Of a DNA stretch of 64,000 bases, positions 1 to 8,147 are shown one piece after another (the first letter of the stretch is position 1; the number at the start of each line of letters is the position of its first letter). The DNA lies in contig JAUZRR010000015.1 of assembly GCA_030950285.1 (NCBI GenBank), positions 43,480 to 107,479 on the forward strand, written 5' to 3'. The notes under the pieces are model-generated. The model searched no databases. It saw only the letters and a program-made list of their open reading frames with translations, and was not told the origin of the DNA. The DNA is from Planctomycetota bacterium. Lineage in GTDB: Bacteria; Planctomycetota; Phycisphaerae; Phycisphaerales; UBA1924. A program made the position numbers and the translations under genes.

Positions 1-244
1 TGAGCGCGGCTTCGGCGGCCGCGATCTGATCGTCCCGGGCCTGGAGCTCGGCCTGGAATCTCGCTTCGGCCTCGGCGCGCTCTGCGCGGACCTGCTTGAG
101 ACGGTCCAGCGTCTGCGAGACCTCAGCCAGGGCGCGCTCGACCGCGTCCGCGCTCGGCCGTCGCCGGGCAGAACCCGCCTTGGCCGCCCGATCGCCGGGC
201 CCAGCGCCGCTGCCAGCTTTGCTGTCGTCACTCCGAGACGCCAT
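1..244 (-). CDS. Partial gene for a charged coiled-coil protein (N-terminal part only)
   Basis: Reading leftwards, an open frame starts at an ATG and runs off the left edge, giving 81 residues (MASRSDDSKAGSG...). It is not in the ORF track because it is cut. GGAGGG stands six bases before the ATG, which supports the start. The first 35 residues are a Gly/Ala/Lys/Arg-rich, probably disordered tail. From about residue 35 the pattern of Leu and Ala with Glu/Arg/Gln (ERALAEVSQTLDRLKQVRAE) predicts a long helix or coiled coil. No family can be named from this fragment. The overlapping 129-residue ORF at 228-617 lies on the same strand but in another frame and looks like a shadow. Confidence 0.55.
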   Translation of the reverse strand, partial: MASRSDDSKAGSGAGPGDRAAKAGSARRRPSADAVERALAEVSQTLDRLKQVRAERAEAEARFQAELQARDDQIAAAEAAL

Positions 245-474
245 GGACCCTCCATAACAACACCCGATCAAACAAACCTGGCGGGCATTCCTCTGCTCTA
301 TCGGCCGCCCGAGGCCCCGGCTCAACCCCGTCCGGGAACGCCGACCGCATTCTTGAAAGAAAGCGGAATGCTTTGCGTGCTTTTGCCGTATACTCTGGAG
401 AGATCGTGCCCGGAACGGCCGATTGGTCTGTCTGTTCATCCACACCACGTCCGAAATCACCAAGGAGTGAGCCC

Positions 475-1119
475 ATGGAGTTTGGCACCCTGTCCCTTCT
501 CAAGCCCCTCGTCGCGGTCGGCGCCCTCGCTGTTGGCGGCATGGGTGCGTACAACTTCGCCACCACTGGCTGCCCCTTGGGCACCACCTGCGACACCACC
601 GAGGGTGCTGCGGTCACCGCCGCTGCGACGACCGATGCCGAGTCCTCCTGTCACACCAACAAGCAGGCGACCGAAACCACGCTCGTTGCGGACGCATCCG
701 CCGATGCCGACTGTGCTCTGGCCTGCGATTCCTCGTCCGAAACCGTCGCCGAGCTTGCCGGCTCCGATGCCGACGCGGTCTCAGCCGCGATGAAAGCCGC
801 GTGCGACGCCTCTGGTGGCTGCACCGAGACCATGAAGGCCGCCTGCGATGCCGCAGGCATCGATTGCTCCGACAGCACCACTCTTGTCGCCGACACCACC
901 AAATCCCACTGCTCCGAGATGAAGTCCGAGTGTTCTGACACCGCCGAGCTCGTCGCCGACACCACCAAATCCCACTGCTCCGAGATGAAATCCGAGTGTT
1001 CTGACACCGCCGAGCTCGTCGCCGACACCATCGAATCCGACTGCTCCGACAAGAAGTCCGAGTGCGAAGATGCTTCTGACGAGACTGCCGGGATCGAATC
1101 CGCGTCCAACGACAGCTGA
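475..1119 (+). CDS. Membrane-anchored Cys-rich acidic repeat protein, function unknown
   Basis: This encodes 214 residues beginning MEFGTLSLLK. I chose this ATG, not the upstream one in the ORF track, because AAGGAG lies just before it and a hydrophobic segment (residues 8-25) follows at once. That segment leads into a GCPLGTTCD motif. The rest is Ala/Thr/Ser/Asp/Glu-rich with regularly spaced cysteines. The C-terminal half holds two nearly identical 22-residue repeats (TTKSHCSEMKSECSDTAELV) and a third diverged copy, so it grew by a 66-bp tandem duplication. The anchor plus Cys motif is loosely like the short DUF6132 proteins of Bacteroidetes, but I cannot assign a family. The cysteines could bind metal or form disulfides outside the cytoplasm; this is inference. 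A strong terminator follows. Confidence 0.75.
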   Translation: MEFGTLSLLKPLVAVGALAVGGMGAYNFATTGCPLGTTCDTTEGAAVTAAATTDAESSCHTNKQATETTLVADASADADCALACDSSSETVAELAGSDADAVSAAMKAACDASGGCTETMKAACDAAGIDCSDSTTLVADTTKSHCSEMKSECSDTAELVADTTKSHCSEMKSECSDTAELVADTIESDCSDKKSECEDASDETAGIESASNDS

Positions 1120-1148
1120 TTACACCAGCAGCTGACAAGTGAAATCGT

Positions 1149-1187
1149 GCAACCGCCCCGCGACCATCGCGGGGCGGTTGCCTTTCT
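1149..1187 (+). terminator. Rho-independent terminator after the Cys-rich repeat gene
   Basis: A perfect 14-bp GC-rich stem (GCAACCGCCCCGCG pairing with CGCGGGGCGGTTGC) closes a five-base loop and is followed by CTTTCT. It lies 30 bp after the stop codon and separates the gene from the EVE-domain gene downstream. Confidence 0.85.
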
Positions 1188-1258
1188 GAGAGCCCGTGTG
1201 CAGAGCGCAAACCGGTCCACAGCCGCCGCCATGCCGAGGCCTCTACGCTTTGTCCATC

Positions 1259-1687
1259 ATGACCACCTACCTCTTCAAGACCGAGCCGGGCGACTACTCG
1301 TGGGACGATCTGGTCCGTGACAAGCGCACCGACTGGACGGGCGTCTCGAACGCGGCTGCGCAGAAGCACATGCGAGCGGTTCGCAAGGGTGACGAGGTGC
1401 TTTTCTACCACACCGGCAGCGACAAACGGATCGTCGGCCTGGCGAAGGTGGTCAAGGGGGCGTACCCCGACCCCGACCGCCCGGGCACCACCGCCGCGGG
1501 CGACACGAAGTTTGTCCTTGTCGATATCGCGCCGGTGCGGGCCGCGAGCACGGACGGCGCCACGCTCGCAGCAATCAAAGCCGACGAGCGGTTCGCCGAC
1601 TTTGCGCTGGTCAGGCAGAGCCGACTGAGCGCAATGCCTGTACCGCCCACGCTCGACAAAGCGATCCGCAAGCTCGCGGGGCTCTGA
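1259..1687 (+). CDS. EVE domain protein (thymocyte nuclear protein 1-like)
   Basis: This 142-residue protein begins MTTYLFKTEPGDYSWDDL. EVE proteins start almost exactly like this (FKTEP.YSWDDL), so I moved the start 63 bp inside the 163-residue ORF. Other family landmarks are the GVSN..AQKHMR segment, the GDEVLFYHTGSDKRIVGLAKV strand and the C-terminal LVRQSRLSAMPV helix. The family adopts a PUA-like fold and is thought to recognise modified bases in nucleic acid. The protein is full length and consists of the domain alone. It converges on the PPK2 gene, with 28 bp between the two stop codons. Confidence 0.88.
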   Translation: MTTYLFKTEPGDYSWDDLVRDKRTDWTGVSNAAAQKHMRAVRKGDEVLFYHTGSDKRIVGLAKVVKGAYPDPDRPGTTAAGDTKFVLVDIAPVRAASTDGATLAAIKADERFADFALVRQSRLSAMPVPPTLDKAIRKLAGL

Positions 1688-1715
1688 GGCTGATCGTTGT
1701 GCACGCCGCCCGCGC

Positions 1716-2540
1716 TCAGTCGATCTCAACCGTCGCCGGATCAAACTCGGCCTCGGGCGGCTGCGGATCAAGCTGTTCCAACGCCCGACGAACGATCGAC
1801 GAGACCGCCCAGTTGCGGTACCACTTGCGATCGGCAGGGACCACAAACCACGGCGCGTGTTCGGTCGAGCACCGCGAGAGCGCCTCGGTGTACGCCTGCT
1901 GATACTCGCCCCACCGCTTCCGCTCGGCGAGGTCTCCAGCAGAAAACTTCCAGCGCTTCGCCGGGTCGTCGAGCCTTGCCTGGAGTCGCTCTTTCTGCTC
2001 GTCCTTGGAGATGTGCAGGAAGACCTTGAGAATCGTCGTCCCGCTGCCCGCGAGCAGCCGCTCGAAGGCGTTGATCTCCTCGTACCTTCGCTGCCACACC
2101 GCTTCGGGAACGAGCCCGTGCACACGCACCACCAGCACGTCCTCGTAGTGCGACCGGTTGAAGACCACGATGCGACCAGCGCCCGGCGTCTTGCGATGGA
2201 TACGCCACAGATAGTCGTGCGCCAGTTCCTCCGACGTGGGCTGCTTGAACCCCTCGACGCGGACCCCCTGCGGGTTGAGCGCGCCGAACACGTGCCGGAT
2301 CGTGCCGTCCTTCCCGGCGGTGTCCATCCCCTGCAACACCACCAGCACCGAACGCCCGCCCTCGGCCCACAGCCGGTACTGCAAATCCCGCATCGCGACG
2401 ACATTCTCGGCATGCATCGCCTCGGCCGAAGCACGCTCCTTCTCCTTCGACCCGCTCAGACCAGGCGTCCGGCCGGGATCAATCGCGCCGAGATCAACAA
2501 CGGACCCGGGCTCGACAACGTGCAGTTCGGATGGGTGCAT
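1716..2540 (-). CDS. Polyphosphate kinase 2 family protein
   Basis: PPK2 enzymes transfer phosphate between inorganic polyphosphate and nucleotides in the cytoplasm. From MHPSELHV (274 residues) the sequence shows the Walker A loop GMDTAGKDGTI (about residues 71-81), the conserved VEGFKQPTSEELAHDYLWR stretch, the Walker B region FNRSHYEDVL (127-136), and the lid RLDDPAKRWKFS. Its single domain and the N-terminal pattern fit the group annotated as polyphosphate:nucleotide phosphotransferase. I cannot tell AMP from ADP as preferred acceptor. An in-frame ATG 18 bp upstream (MLYALS) is an alternative start, and neither has a clear Shine-Dalgarno. MarC and lipA lie upstream on the same strand after a 135-bp gap. 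Confidence 0.9.
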   Translation of the reverse strand: MHPSELHVVEPGSVVDLGAIDPGRTPGLSGSKEKERASAEAMHAENVVAMRDLQYRLWAEGGRSVLVVLQGMDTAGKDGTIRHVFGALNPQGVRVEGFKQPTSEELAHDYLWRIHRKTPGAGRIVVFNRSHYEDVLVVRVHGLVPEAVWQRRYEEINAFERLLAGSGTTILKVFLHISKDEQKERLQARLDDPAKRWKFSAGDLAERKRWGEYQQAYTEALSRCSTEHAPWFVVPADRKWYRNWAVSSIVRRALEQLDPQPPEAEFDPATVEID

Positions 2541-2675
2541 GGACAGAGCGTAGAGCATCTTGCCGGCGTTCGTTGTGTGTGCCGCAGCCATCCTGGCTGT
2601 GCGAGCGGTACAGATGCAAACCCGCGGCGAGCACGGCTCGCAGAGCCGTGGCACACCGTCAGGCATGGAGACCGC

Positions 2676-3308
2676 TCAGCGGCCTGCACTCTCCAAAGCG
2701 GTTGCCTCAAGCCATCCTGCAACCACGAACTGCACGCCGATTGCTACCAGAATCATCCCCATGAACCGGGTGATCACTCGGAGGGCATCGCGGTGTATGA
2801 AACGTTCCAGCCGCACAATCACCAGCAGGGTTATCCACACCGCTGCGCTCCCGATCGTGATCGCGGTCAACGTCGCCCAAGGCACCGCGCCCGGCTCGAT
2901 CGAGGTCATCGAAATCACCGCGGCGATCGTCCCCGGCCCGGCGACCATCGGCATCGCAAACGGCACCATCAATCGCTCGCGGATCTCTGTGTTGTCGGCG
3001 TGGTGCTCGGCTTCGCGCGATTGACTGCCGTTGAGCATGCGCCAACCCATCGCCGCGACGATCACCCCCCCCGCGATCCGGAACGCGGGCATGCTCACGC
3101 CGAACACATCGAGCAGCGTCTTGCCCACCAGCGCAGAAATCACAAGAATCACCAGGATAATCAGCGACGTCCGCGATGCCGCGATGCGCTGTGCGCGCGG
3201 CGACTGCGACGAAACCATCGTGCCGAAGATCGGCGCGTTCCCCAGCGGATTCATGATCGCCAACAACCCGATCACCGAATGCAGCACCAGATCGAGAAAG
3301 CTGGGCAT
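2676..3308 (-). CDS. MarC family integral membrane protein
   Basis: This 210-residue protein begins [28 protein letters not shown]. It has the MarC hallmarks: an NPLGNAPIF segment in the first helix, six predicted membrane helices, and the AMPMVAGPGTIAAVI loop about two-thirds of the way along. MarC proteins were once linked to multiple antibiotic resistance but their substrate is unsettled. The ATG shares one base with the stop of lipA (TGATG), so the two are probably translationally coupled. The upstream extension in the ORF track is simply lipA read in another frame. Confidence 0.88.
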   Translation of the reverse strand: MPSFLDLVLHSVIGLLAIMNPLGNAPIFGTMVSSQSPRAQRIAASRTSLIILVILVISALVGKTLLDVFGVSMPAFRIAGGVIVAAMGWRMLNGSQSREAEHHADNTEIRERLMVPFAMPMVAGPGTIAAVISMTSIEPGAVPWATLTAITIGSAAVWITLLVIVRLERFIHRDALRVITRFMGMILVAIGVQFVVAGWLEATALESAGR

Positions 3309-4321
3309 CAGCCCTGCTCCGCACGCCTGGCCCGCTCCTCTTCGATCGTGCTCAGCACGTCCGCCTGATGGTCCGCGTGATAGCTCGAACGCACCAGCGG
3401 CCCGCTCACCACCACCTTGAACCCGCGCTTCAGCCCCTCGGCCTCGAACACCTTGAACTGTTCGGGCGTCACCCACCGGTCGATCGGCAGGTGATTGCGC
3501 GACGGCTGAAGGTACTGGCCGATTGTCAGGATGTCGCACGGGTCGCCGGCGTGCGGCCCGGTGTGCCTGCCCGTTGCCTCGATCACCTGGTCCATCAGCT
3601 CGAGGACCTCCTCGTCCCGTTCGCCGATGCCGACCATGATCCCGGTCTTGGCAACGCGCCCCTGCTCTTTGACCCGCCGCAACAGCTCGATCGAGCGGCC
3701 GTACTTGGCGCTCGGGCGGACCGCCGGGTACATCCGCTGCACGCACTCGATGTTGTGGTTGATGATGTGAGGCTCGGCGTCGATCACCATCTGGAGAGCC
3801 CCTTGGTTTCCCTCAAAATCGGGAATCAGGACCTCGATGGACATCCCCGGGCAGGCATCTTTGCTCCGCACGATGGTTTCGGCCCAGATTCCGGCCCCGC
3901 CGTCGGGCAGCTCGTCGCGGTTGACGCTGGTGATGACGATGTGCTTGAGGCCCGCTCCCTGGTGCATCAGGCCGAGCGATTCGGCGACGCGGCGGGGCTC
4001 GTCCTTGTCCAGCGCCGGGGGTCTCCCGGTTTTGACGTTACAGAATCCGCACGCTCGGGTACAGGTATCCCCCAGGATCATGATGGTCGCGACGCCTCGC
4101 GCCCAGCACTCGCCCATGTTCGGGCAGCCGGCCTCTTCGCAGACGGTGTGGAGGTTGTGCTCGTCGAGGATGCTCTTGAGCTTGGTGTAACCCTCGCCCC
4201 CGGGCACCTTTGCGCGGAGCCACGGCGGCTTTCGCTTCATGCCCAGGGTGTGCGGCTTGTCGGTGCCGTTGTTCAGGACCATCCCGGTCAGGCTGACCAG
4301 TGGCTTGTCGATCCGTCGCAT
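3308..4321 (-). CDS. lipA: Lipoyl synthase
   Basis: LipA inserts two sulfur atoms into protein-bound octanoyl groups to complete the lipoyl cofactor of 2-oxoacid dehydrogenases and the glycine cleavage system. From MRRIDKP (337 residues) the auxiliary-cluster motif [12 protein letters not shown] (Cys61, 66, 72) and the radical-SAM motif CTRACGFC (Cys87, 91, 94) are intact. So are [38 protein letters not shown] and the C-terminal RSSYHAD serine that ligates the auxiliary cluster. An in-frame ATG 84 bp upstream ([10 protein letters not shown]) would add a Pro-rich tail; neither start has a good ribosome site. No lipB is visible nearby. Confidence 0.95.
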   Translation of the reverse strand: MRRIDKPLVSLTGMVLNNGTDKPHTLGMKRKPPWLRAKVPGGEGYTKLKSILDEHNLHTVCEEAGCPNMGECWARGVATIMILGDTCTRACGFCNVKTGRPPALDKDEPRRVAESLGLMHQGAGLKHIVITSVNRDELPDGGAGIWAETIVRSKDACPGMSIEVLIPDFEGNQGALQMVIDAEPHIINHNIECVQRMYPAVRPSAKYGRSIELLRRVKEQGRVAKTGIMVGIGERDEEVLELMDQVIEATGRHTGPHAGDPCDILTIGQYLQPSRNHLPIDRWVTPEQFKVFEAEGLKRGFKVVVSGPLVRSSYHADHQADVLSTIEEERARRAEQG

Positions 4322-4697
4322 CGGGTCGCCGCCCGGGGTGCGTGGGTGGCGGGGCGCTGGTGCGGAAGGATTTTGTTTGGATGCGCGTGTGCTTGGCGGG
4401 TTCATCACTCTTACAGTAGGATCGGGCGTGCGATCGAGACGGTCCATCGAAGTCCTGTTTGGTACAACAAGTGGGAAGATCTGGCATGACGGGTTCAACC
4501 AGCACTGCATTTTCGGTCGATCCTCTTCTTTGAGCAGCGGGTAGTTTGTTCTGCCCGAGCCCCCGTAGTTTGACACCTATCGGGGTTCTGCTAGCGTTCC
4601 GAATCGAACTGCAAGGGACTGACGTTCGTTCTTGCAGGACACACCACCGTCGGGGGCCGTTGCCTCCGATCAGACCGCCGGTTGAAGGAGTCCAGCT
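4322..4697. promoter_or_regulatory. Divergent intergenic region between lipA and the exosortase/EPS operon, with a candidate promoter
   Basis: No gene is supported here, although lipA may begin at 4405 and then occupy the first 84 bases. The rest must hold the promoters of lipA (leftward) and of the large EPS operon (rightward). A perfect -35 TTGACA at 4570-4575 is followed 16 bases later by an extended -10-like TGCTAGCGT (hexamer TAGCGT at 4592-4597). This would start transcription about 95 bp before the TTG start at 4698. I searched for a sigma-54 -24/-12 pair and found none with correct spacing. Confidence 0.4.
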
Positions 4698-6194
4698 TTG
4701 GGACCTACCGCTGCCTTTTCGACGCTCCGTTCGTGGCCTCGCCGTTCGGGCGGCCGCGCTTTTGTCCTGCTCGGCACCGCCGGCCTGTCCGCGGCGATTC
4801 TTGCCGGGCTTGGTGGCTGTACCGCCGATCTGGACACCTACTTTGACCCGAGCAAGGTCATCCGTGCCGAGGCGACCCCGACCTCGGTCCCGATTCTCGA
4901 CCGAATCGCGGCGATCGAAGGCCCCGCCGACCAGTATGTCGAGCACGACACGATCCGCCCGGACGACCTCCGCCCCGAGGCTTCGGAATACCGCATCGGG
5001 CCGGGCGACACGCTTGAAGTCCGCATCTGGGACATCATCAGCCCCAACCAGGTCGAGATTTATCCGATGCTGGTGGACACCCGCGGGGCGATTACGATCC
5101 CGCAGCTGGGCGAGCTCGACGTCAACGGCCTGACCGCCGAGCAGGCCCGCCAGGTCGTCGCCGATGCGACCGCCTCGCTGGTGAATGACCCGCTCGTGCA
5201 GGTGACAGTTGCCCAGAGCCGCAACCAGACATTCACGATCTTCGGCGCCGTCGCGGCTGCGGGCACCTACTACGTCCCGACGGCCGACTACAGGCTGCTC
5301 GAGGCGATCACCACCGCCGGCGGGATCGCCGAGACAATCCCTTACCTTTATGTCATTCGCCAGATCCCGCTCGATCAGCAGCCCACCAACCCGGGCACCA
5401 GCAGCGCACCAACCGGCGACAGCCAGCCTCAGGGCGAGGGCTTTATCGACCTGCTCGACACCCTCACCGGCGACGACGGCGGGTCGCCCGCGGTCATCGG
5501 CAGCAGCAACTCGACCACCACCACCGCCTCGTGGCAGCCCGAGCAGCCCGCGATCGACCTGATCGAGGGCAACGCTGCCCCGGCGGCCGATCCGACCATG
5601 TCTGAGACCAACTCGGCGTGGATCTTTGTCAACGGCGAGTGGGTCCGGACCGTCCGGACCTCGTCCAACACCGACCAGATGGACGCCGGCTCGCTGATGA
5701 CCCAGCGGGTCATCAAGGTCGATACCCGCCCGCTGCTGAGCGGCGACGCCCGCTACAACATCGTGATCCGCCCGGGCGACGTGATCCGTATCCCGCCCTC
5801 GCAGCAGGGGTTTGTCTATCTCGAAGGCGAGGTCGGACGACCTGGCTCGTACACCCTGCCCGCGGTCGGCCCGTACACGCTGCGGCGGGCGATCGCCAGC
5901 GCCAGCGGCCTGAGCTCGCTGGGGATCCCCGAACGCTGCGACCTGACCCGGATGATCGGCGAGAACCGCCAGGCGACCATCATGCTCAACTACAGAGCGA
6001 TCGTCGAAGGCACCCAGCCCGACGTGGTCCTCAAGCCAAACGACATTATCTCGATGGGCACGACCTTCTGGGCCTACCCGCTCGCGGTCCTCCGCAACGG
6101 GTTCCGCGCGTCCTACGGCTTTGGGTTCCTGCTCGATCGTAACTTCGGCAACGATGTCTTCGGCGCACCTCCCACCAACATCACCGGTCGTTAA
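4698..6194 (+). CDS. Outer-membrane polysaccharide export lipoprotein (Wza/EpsE-like)
   Basis: This 498-residue protein starts at a TTG seven bases after GAAGGAG, which decides the start. A signal segment (about residues 20-40) ends in the lipobox-like LGGC, predicting a lipoprotein. Residues about 96-190 form the polysaccharide export domain (YRIGPGDTLEVRIWD...RGAITIPQLGELDVNGLTAEQA), followed by SLBB-type domains (FTIFGAVAAAGTYYVP; later VIRPGDVIRIP...GFVYLEGEVGRPGSYTLP). Such proteins form the export channel for exopolysaccharide. A Gln/Ser/Thr/Asp-rich linker of about 120 residues splits the SLBB repeats, which is longer than usual. It is the first gene of the operon and precedes the exosortase by 87 bp, as in many exosortase loci. 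Confidence 0.88.
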   Translation: MGPTAAFSTLRSWPRRSGGRAFVLLGTAGLSAAILAGLGGCTADLDTYFDPSKVIRAEATPTSVPILDRIAAIEGPADQYVEHDTIRPDDLRPEASEYRIGPGDTLEVRIWDIISPNQVEIYPMLVDTRGAITIPQLGELDVNGLTAEQARQVVADATASLVNDPLVQVTVAQSRNQTFTIFGAVAAAGTYYVPTADYRLLEAITTAGGIAETIPYLYVIRQIPLDQQPTNPGTSSAPTGDSQPQGEGFIDLLDTLTGDDGGSPAVIGSSNSTTTTASWQPEQPAIDLIEGNAAPAADPTMSETNSAWIFVNGEWVRTVRTSSNTDQMDAGSLMTQRVIKVDTRPLLSGDARYNIVIRPGDVIRIPPSQQGFVYLEGEVGRPGSYTLPAVGPYTLRRAIASASGLSSLGIPERCDLTRMIGENRQATIMLNYRAIVEGTQPDVVLKPNDIISMGTTFWAYPLAVLRNGFRASYGFGFLLDRNFGNDVFGAPPTNITGR

Positions 6195-6281
6195 CGGATT
6201 GGGTCTGGGCTCGACATGAACCCGCCCGGTATGCACACCGTACGGGCTTGTGTCGAGTGACGAGAGAGGAACTGTCAGGCG

Positions 6282-8093
6282 ATGCCGACCCAGACCGAGG
6301 CGACCAACACCGGACCTGACCGCAAAGCCGCCGGCGGCAAGCTCGGGCCGGTGCTCGGTGTTGCCGCGCTGCTCGCGTTCGTTGCGCTCTACTGGGAATG
6401 GTTCTTTCGGCAAGCGACGTTCAGCATCAAACACGTCGAGGACTGGGGGCACGCGTTTGTCATCCCGCTGATCTCGATGTACCTGCTCTGGAGACAACGG
6501 CACAAGCTCGCGGCGGCCGAGGCCCGCGCGTTCTGGCCCGGGCTCTCGCTCGTCCTGCTCGGGATCGCGTGCTACGTCTTTTTCCTGCTCGCGGTGCCCA
6601 ACCACATGCTGCAGGGCGTTGCGATGATCACCACGCTGTTCGGCGTGCTGCTCGCCGCGATGGGGCCGGACATCCTCCGCATCGCGGCGGTCCCGATCCT
6701 CTTTCTTGCGCTGGGCATCACCATCAGCGAAGCGATCATGATCCAGCTCACCTTCCCGCTCCAGCTCCTGGCGAGCAAGGGGGCGTGGATACTCCTCAAT
6801 CTGCTCGGGCCGATCTTTAGGTACACGGTCGATCTCGACGGCAACATGCTCTCGATGATCGCGTCGAGCGGCGAGGAAATCACGGAGTTGAACATCGCCG
6901 AAGCGTGCAGCGGGATGCGGATGCTGATCGCGTTCTTTGCACTCTCGGCAGCGGTCGCGGTGCTCGGGTCGGGCGAGTGGTGGCGGCGTGTCGCGGTGTT
7001 TATGCTCGCGGCTCCTGTCGCGCTCTTTATGAATATCGTCCGCGTCGCGGTGCTCGGGCTCCTGAGCCTGATTGATACGAAACTTGCCAGCGGCGATGCC
7101 CACATGATCATCGGCACAATCCTGCTGCTCCCTTCGCTGGGGCTCTTTATGGGTGTGGTCTGGGCGTTGAACAAAGCGGTCCCCGAGCGCGTCGAACCCG
7201 ACGCGGTCGCTCCCGCGGGCACCCCGCTGCGGATGCCGACGCTGCGTGCTTCGGCGATCACCGGGCTGGCGGCGATGACGCTGACCATCGGGATCGCGGC
7301 CGGGGGCGTGCACACGCTGGTGCCCCTCATGGGGATGCACCTTCGGAAGATGCCCATCGAGCCCGAGACGGGGCTGGCGTTGACGTCCATCCCCGACGAG
7401 ACGCCCAACTGGGTCAAGGTCCGCGATCGTCGCGAGCCGGCCGAGGTCGAAGAGCAACTCGGGACGAGCAACTACATCACCCGCCTCTTCCGCCAGCGGA
7501 ATCCTGCCGATCCGAGCAAGCCCAAGTACATCGAACTCCACGCGGCGTACTACACCGGGATGATCGACACGGTGCCTCACGTCCCCGAGCGGTGCTTTGT
7601 GGGCGGCGGCCTGCAGCTGGGCACGAGCCCCCGGAGCATCCCGCTCAATCTCGATCAGTCCCGCTGGACCCGTGACCCGGACGTGCCCGAGAGCCTCGGC
7701 CCGATCTTCCGCGTCCGCACGCCGAGCGGGCAGCGGGTGCGTCTGCCCAGGCTGGCTGAAGACATCCGCCTCCGCGTGACCGAGTACCTCGCCCCCGACG
7801 ATGCAACGTTCTACGCCGGATATTTCTTCGTCGCCAACGGCGGGCACACCGACTCGGCCAACGGGGTCCGCCTGCTGGCGTTCCAGCTCAAAGACGACTA
7901 CGCGTATTACCTGAAGATCCAGTTCAACTCCTCGTCGGTCGATTCGGCCGACGAGCTGGCCGAGCTGAGTTCCCAACTGCTCGGCGAGCTGTTCGGGGAC
8001 ATTCTTCTTTGTGTCCCCGACTGGATCGACGTCCAGACCGGGGCGTACCCACCCGACAACCCCAGACGCGGCGAGCCACTCGTTCAGCGCTAG
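6282..8093 (+). CDS. Exosortase fused to an EpsI-type domain
   Basis: Exosortases are membrane transpeptidases that process PEP-CTERM proteins. Residues about 20-300 form a multi-helix membrane domain with the exosortase catalytic residues in order: Cys209 in EACSGMR, Arg254 in NIVRV and His274 in GDAHMIIG. An extra helix near residue 325 leads to a C-terminal extracytoplasmic domain of about 230 residues. That domain carries EpsI-like landmarks ([33 protein letters not shown]), so what is often a separate EpsI gene is fused here, giving 603 residues. GAGAGGAA lies upstream of the ATG. A likely substrate in this window is the PEP-CTERM protein at 21187. Confidence 0.9.
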   Translation: MPTQTEATNTGPDRKAAGGKLGPVLGVAALLAFVALYWEWFFRQATFSIKHVEDWGHAFVIPLISMYLLWRQRHKLAAAEARAFWPGLSLVLLGIACYVFFLLAVPNHMLQGVAMITTLFGVLLAAMGPDILRIAAVPILFLALGITISEAIMIQLTFPLQLLASKGAWILLNLLGPIFRYTVDLDGNMLSMIASSGEEITELNIAEACSGMRMLIAFFALSAAVAVLGSGEWWRRVAVFMLAAPVALFMNIVRVAVLGLLSLIDTKLASGDAHMIIGTILLLPSLGLFMGVVWALNKAVPERVEPDAVAPAGTPLRMPTLRASAITGLAAMTLTIGIAAGGVHTLVPLMGMHLRKMPIEPETGLALTSIPDETPNWVKVRDRREPAEVEEQLGTSNYITRLFRQRNPADPSKPKYIELHAAYYTGMIDTVPHVPERCFVGGGLQLGTSPRSIPLNLDQSRWTRDPDVPESLGPIFRVRTPSGQRVRLPRLAEDIRLRVTEYLAPDDATFYAGYFFVANGGHTDSANGVRLLAFQLKDDYAYYLKIQFNSSSVDSADELAELSSQLLGELFGDILLCVPDWIDVQTGAYPPDNPRRGEPLVQR

Positions 8094-8147
8094 ACTCACC
8101 GCCCAACCGCGGGGCCCTTTCCCACCCCCCGCGCGGAGAACTGACCC

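Noticed and set aside
614-2434. 606-residue leftward ORF
   Set aside because: Arg/Ser-rich shadow covering three real genes, with no domain or ribosome site.
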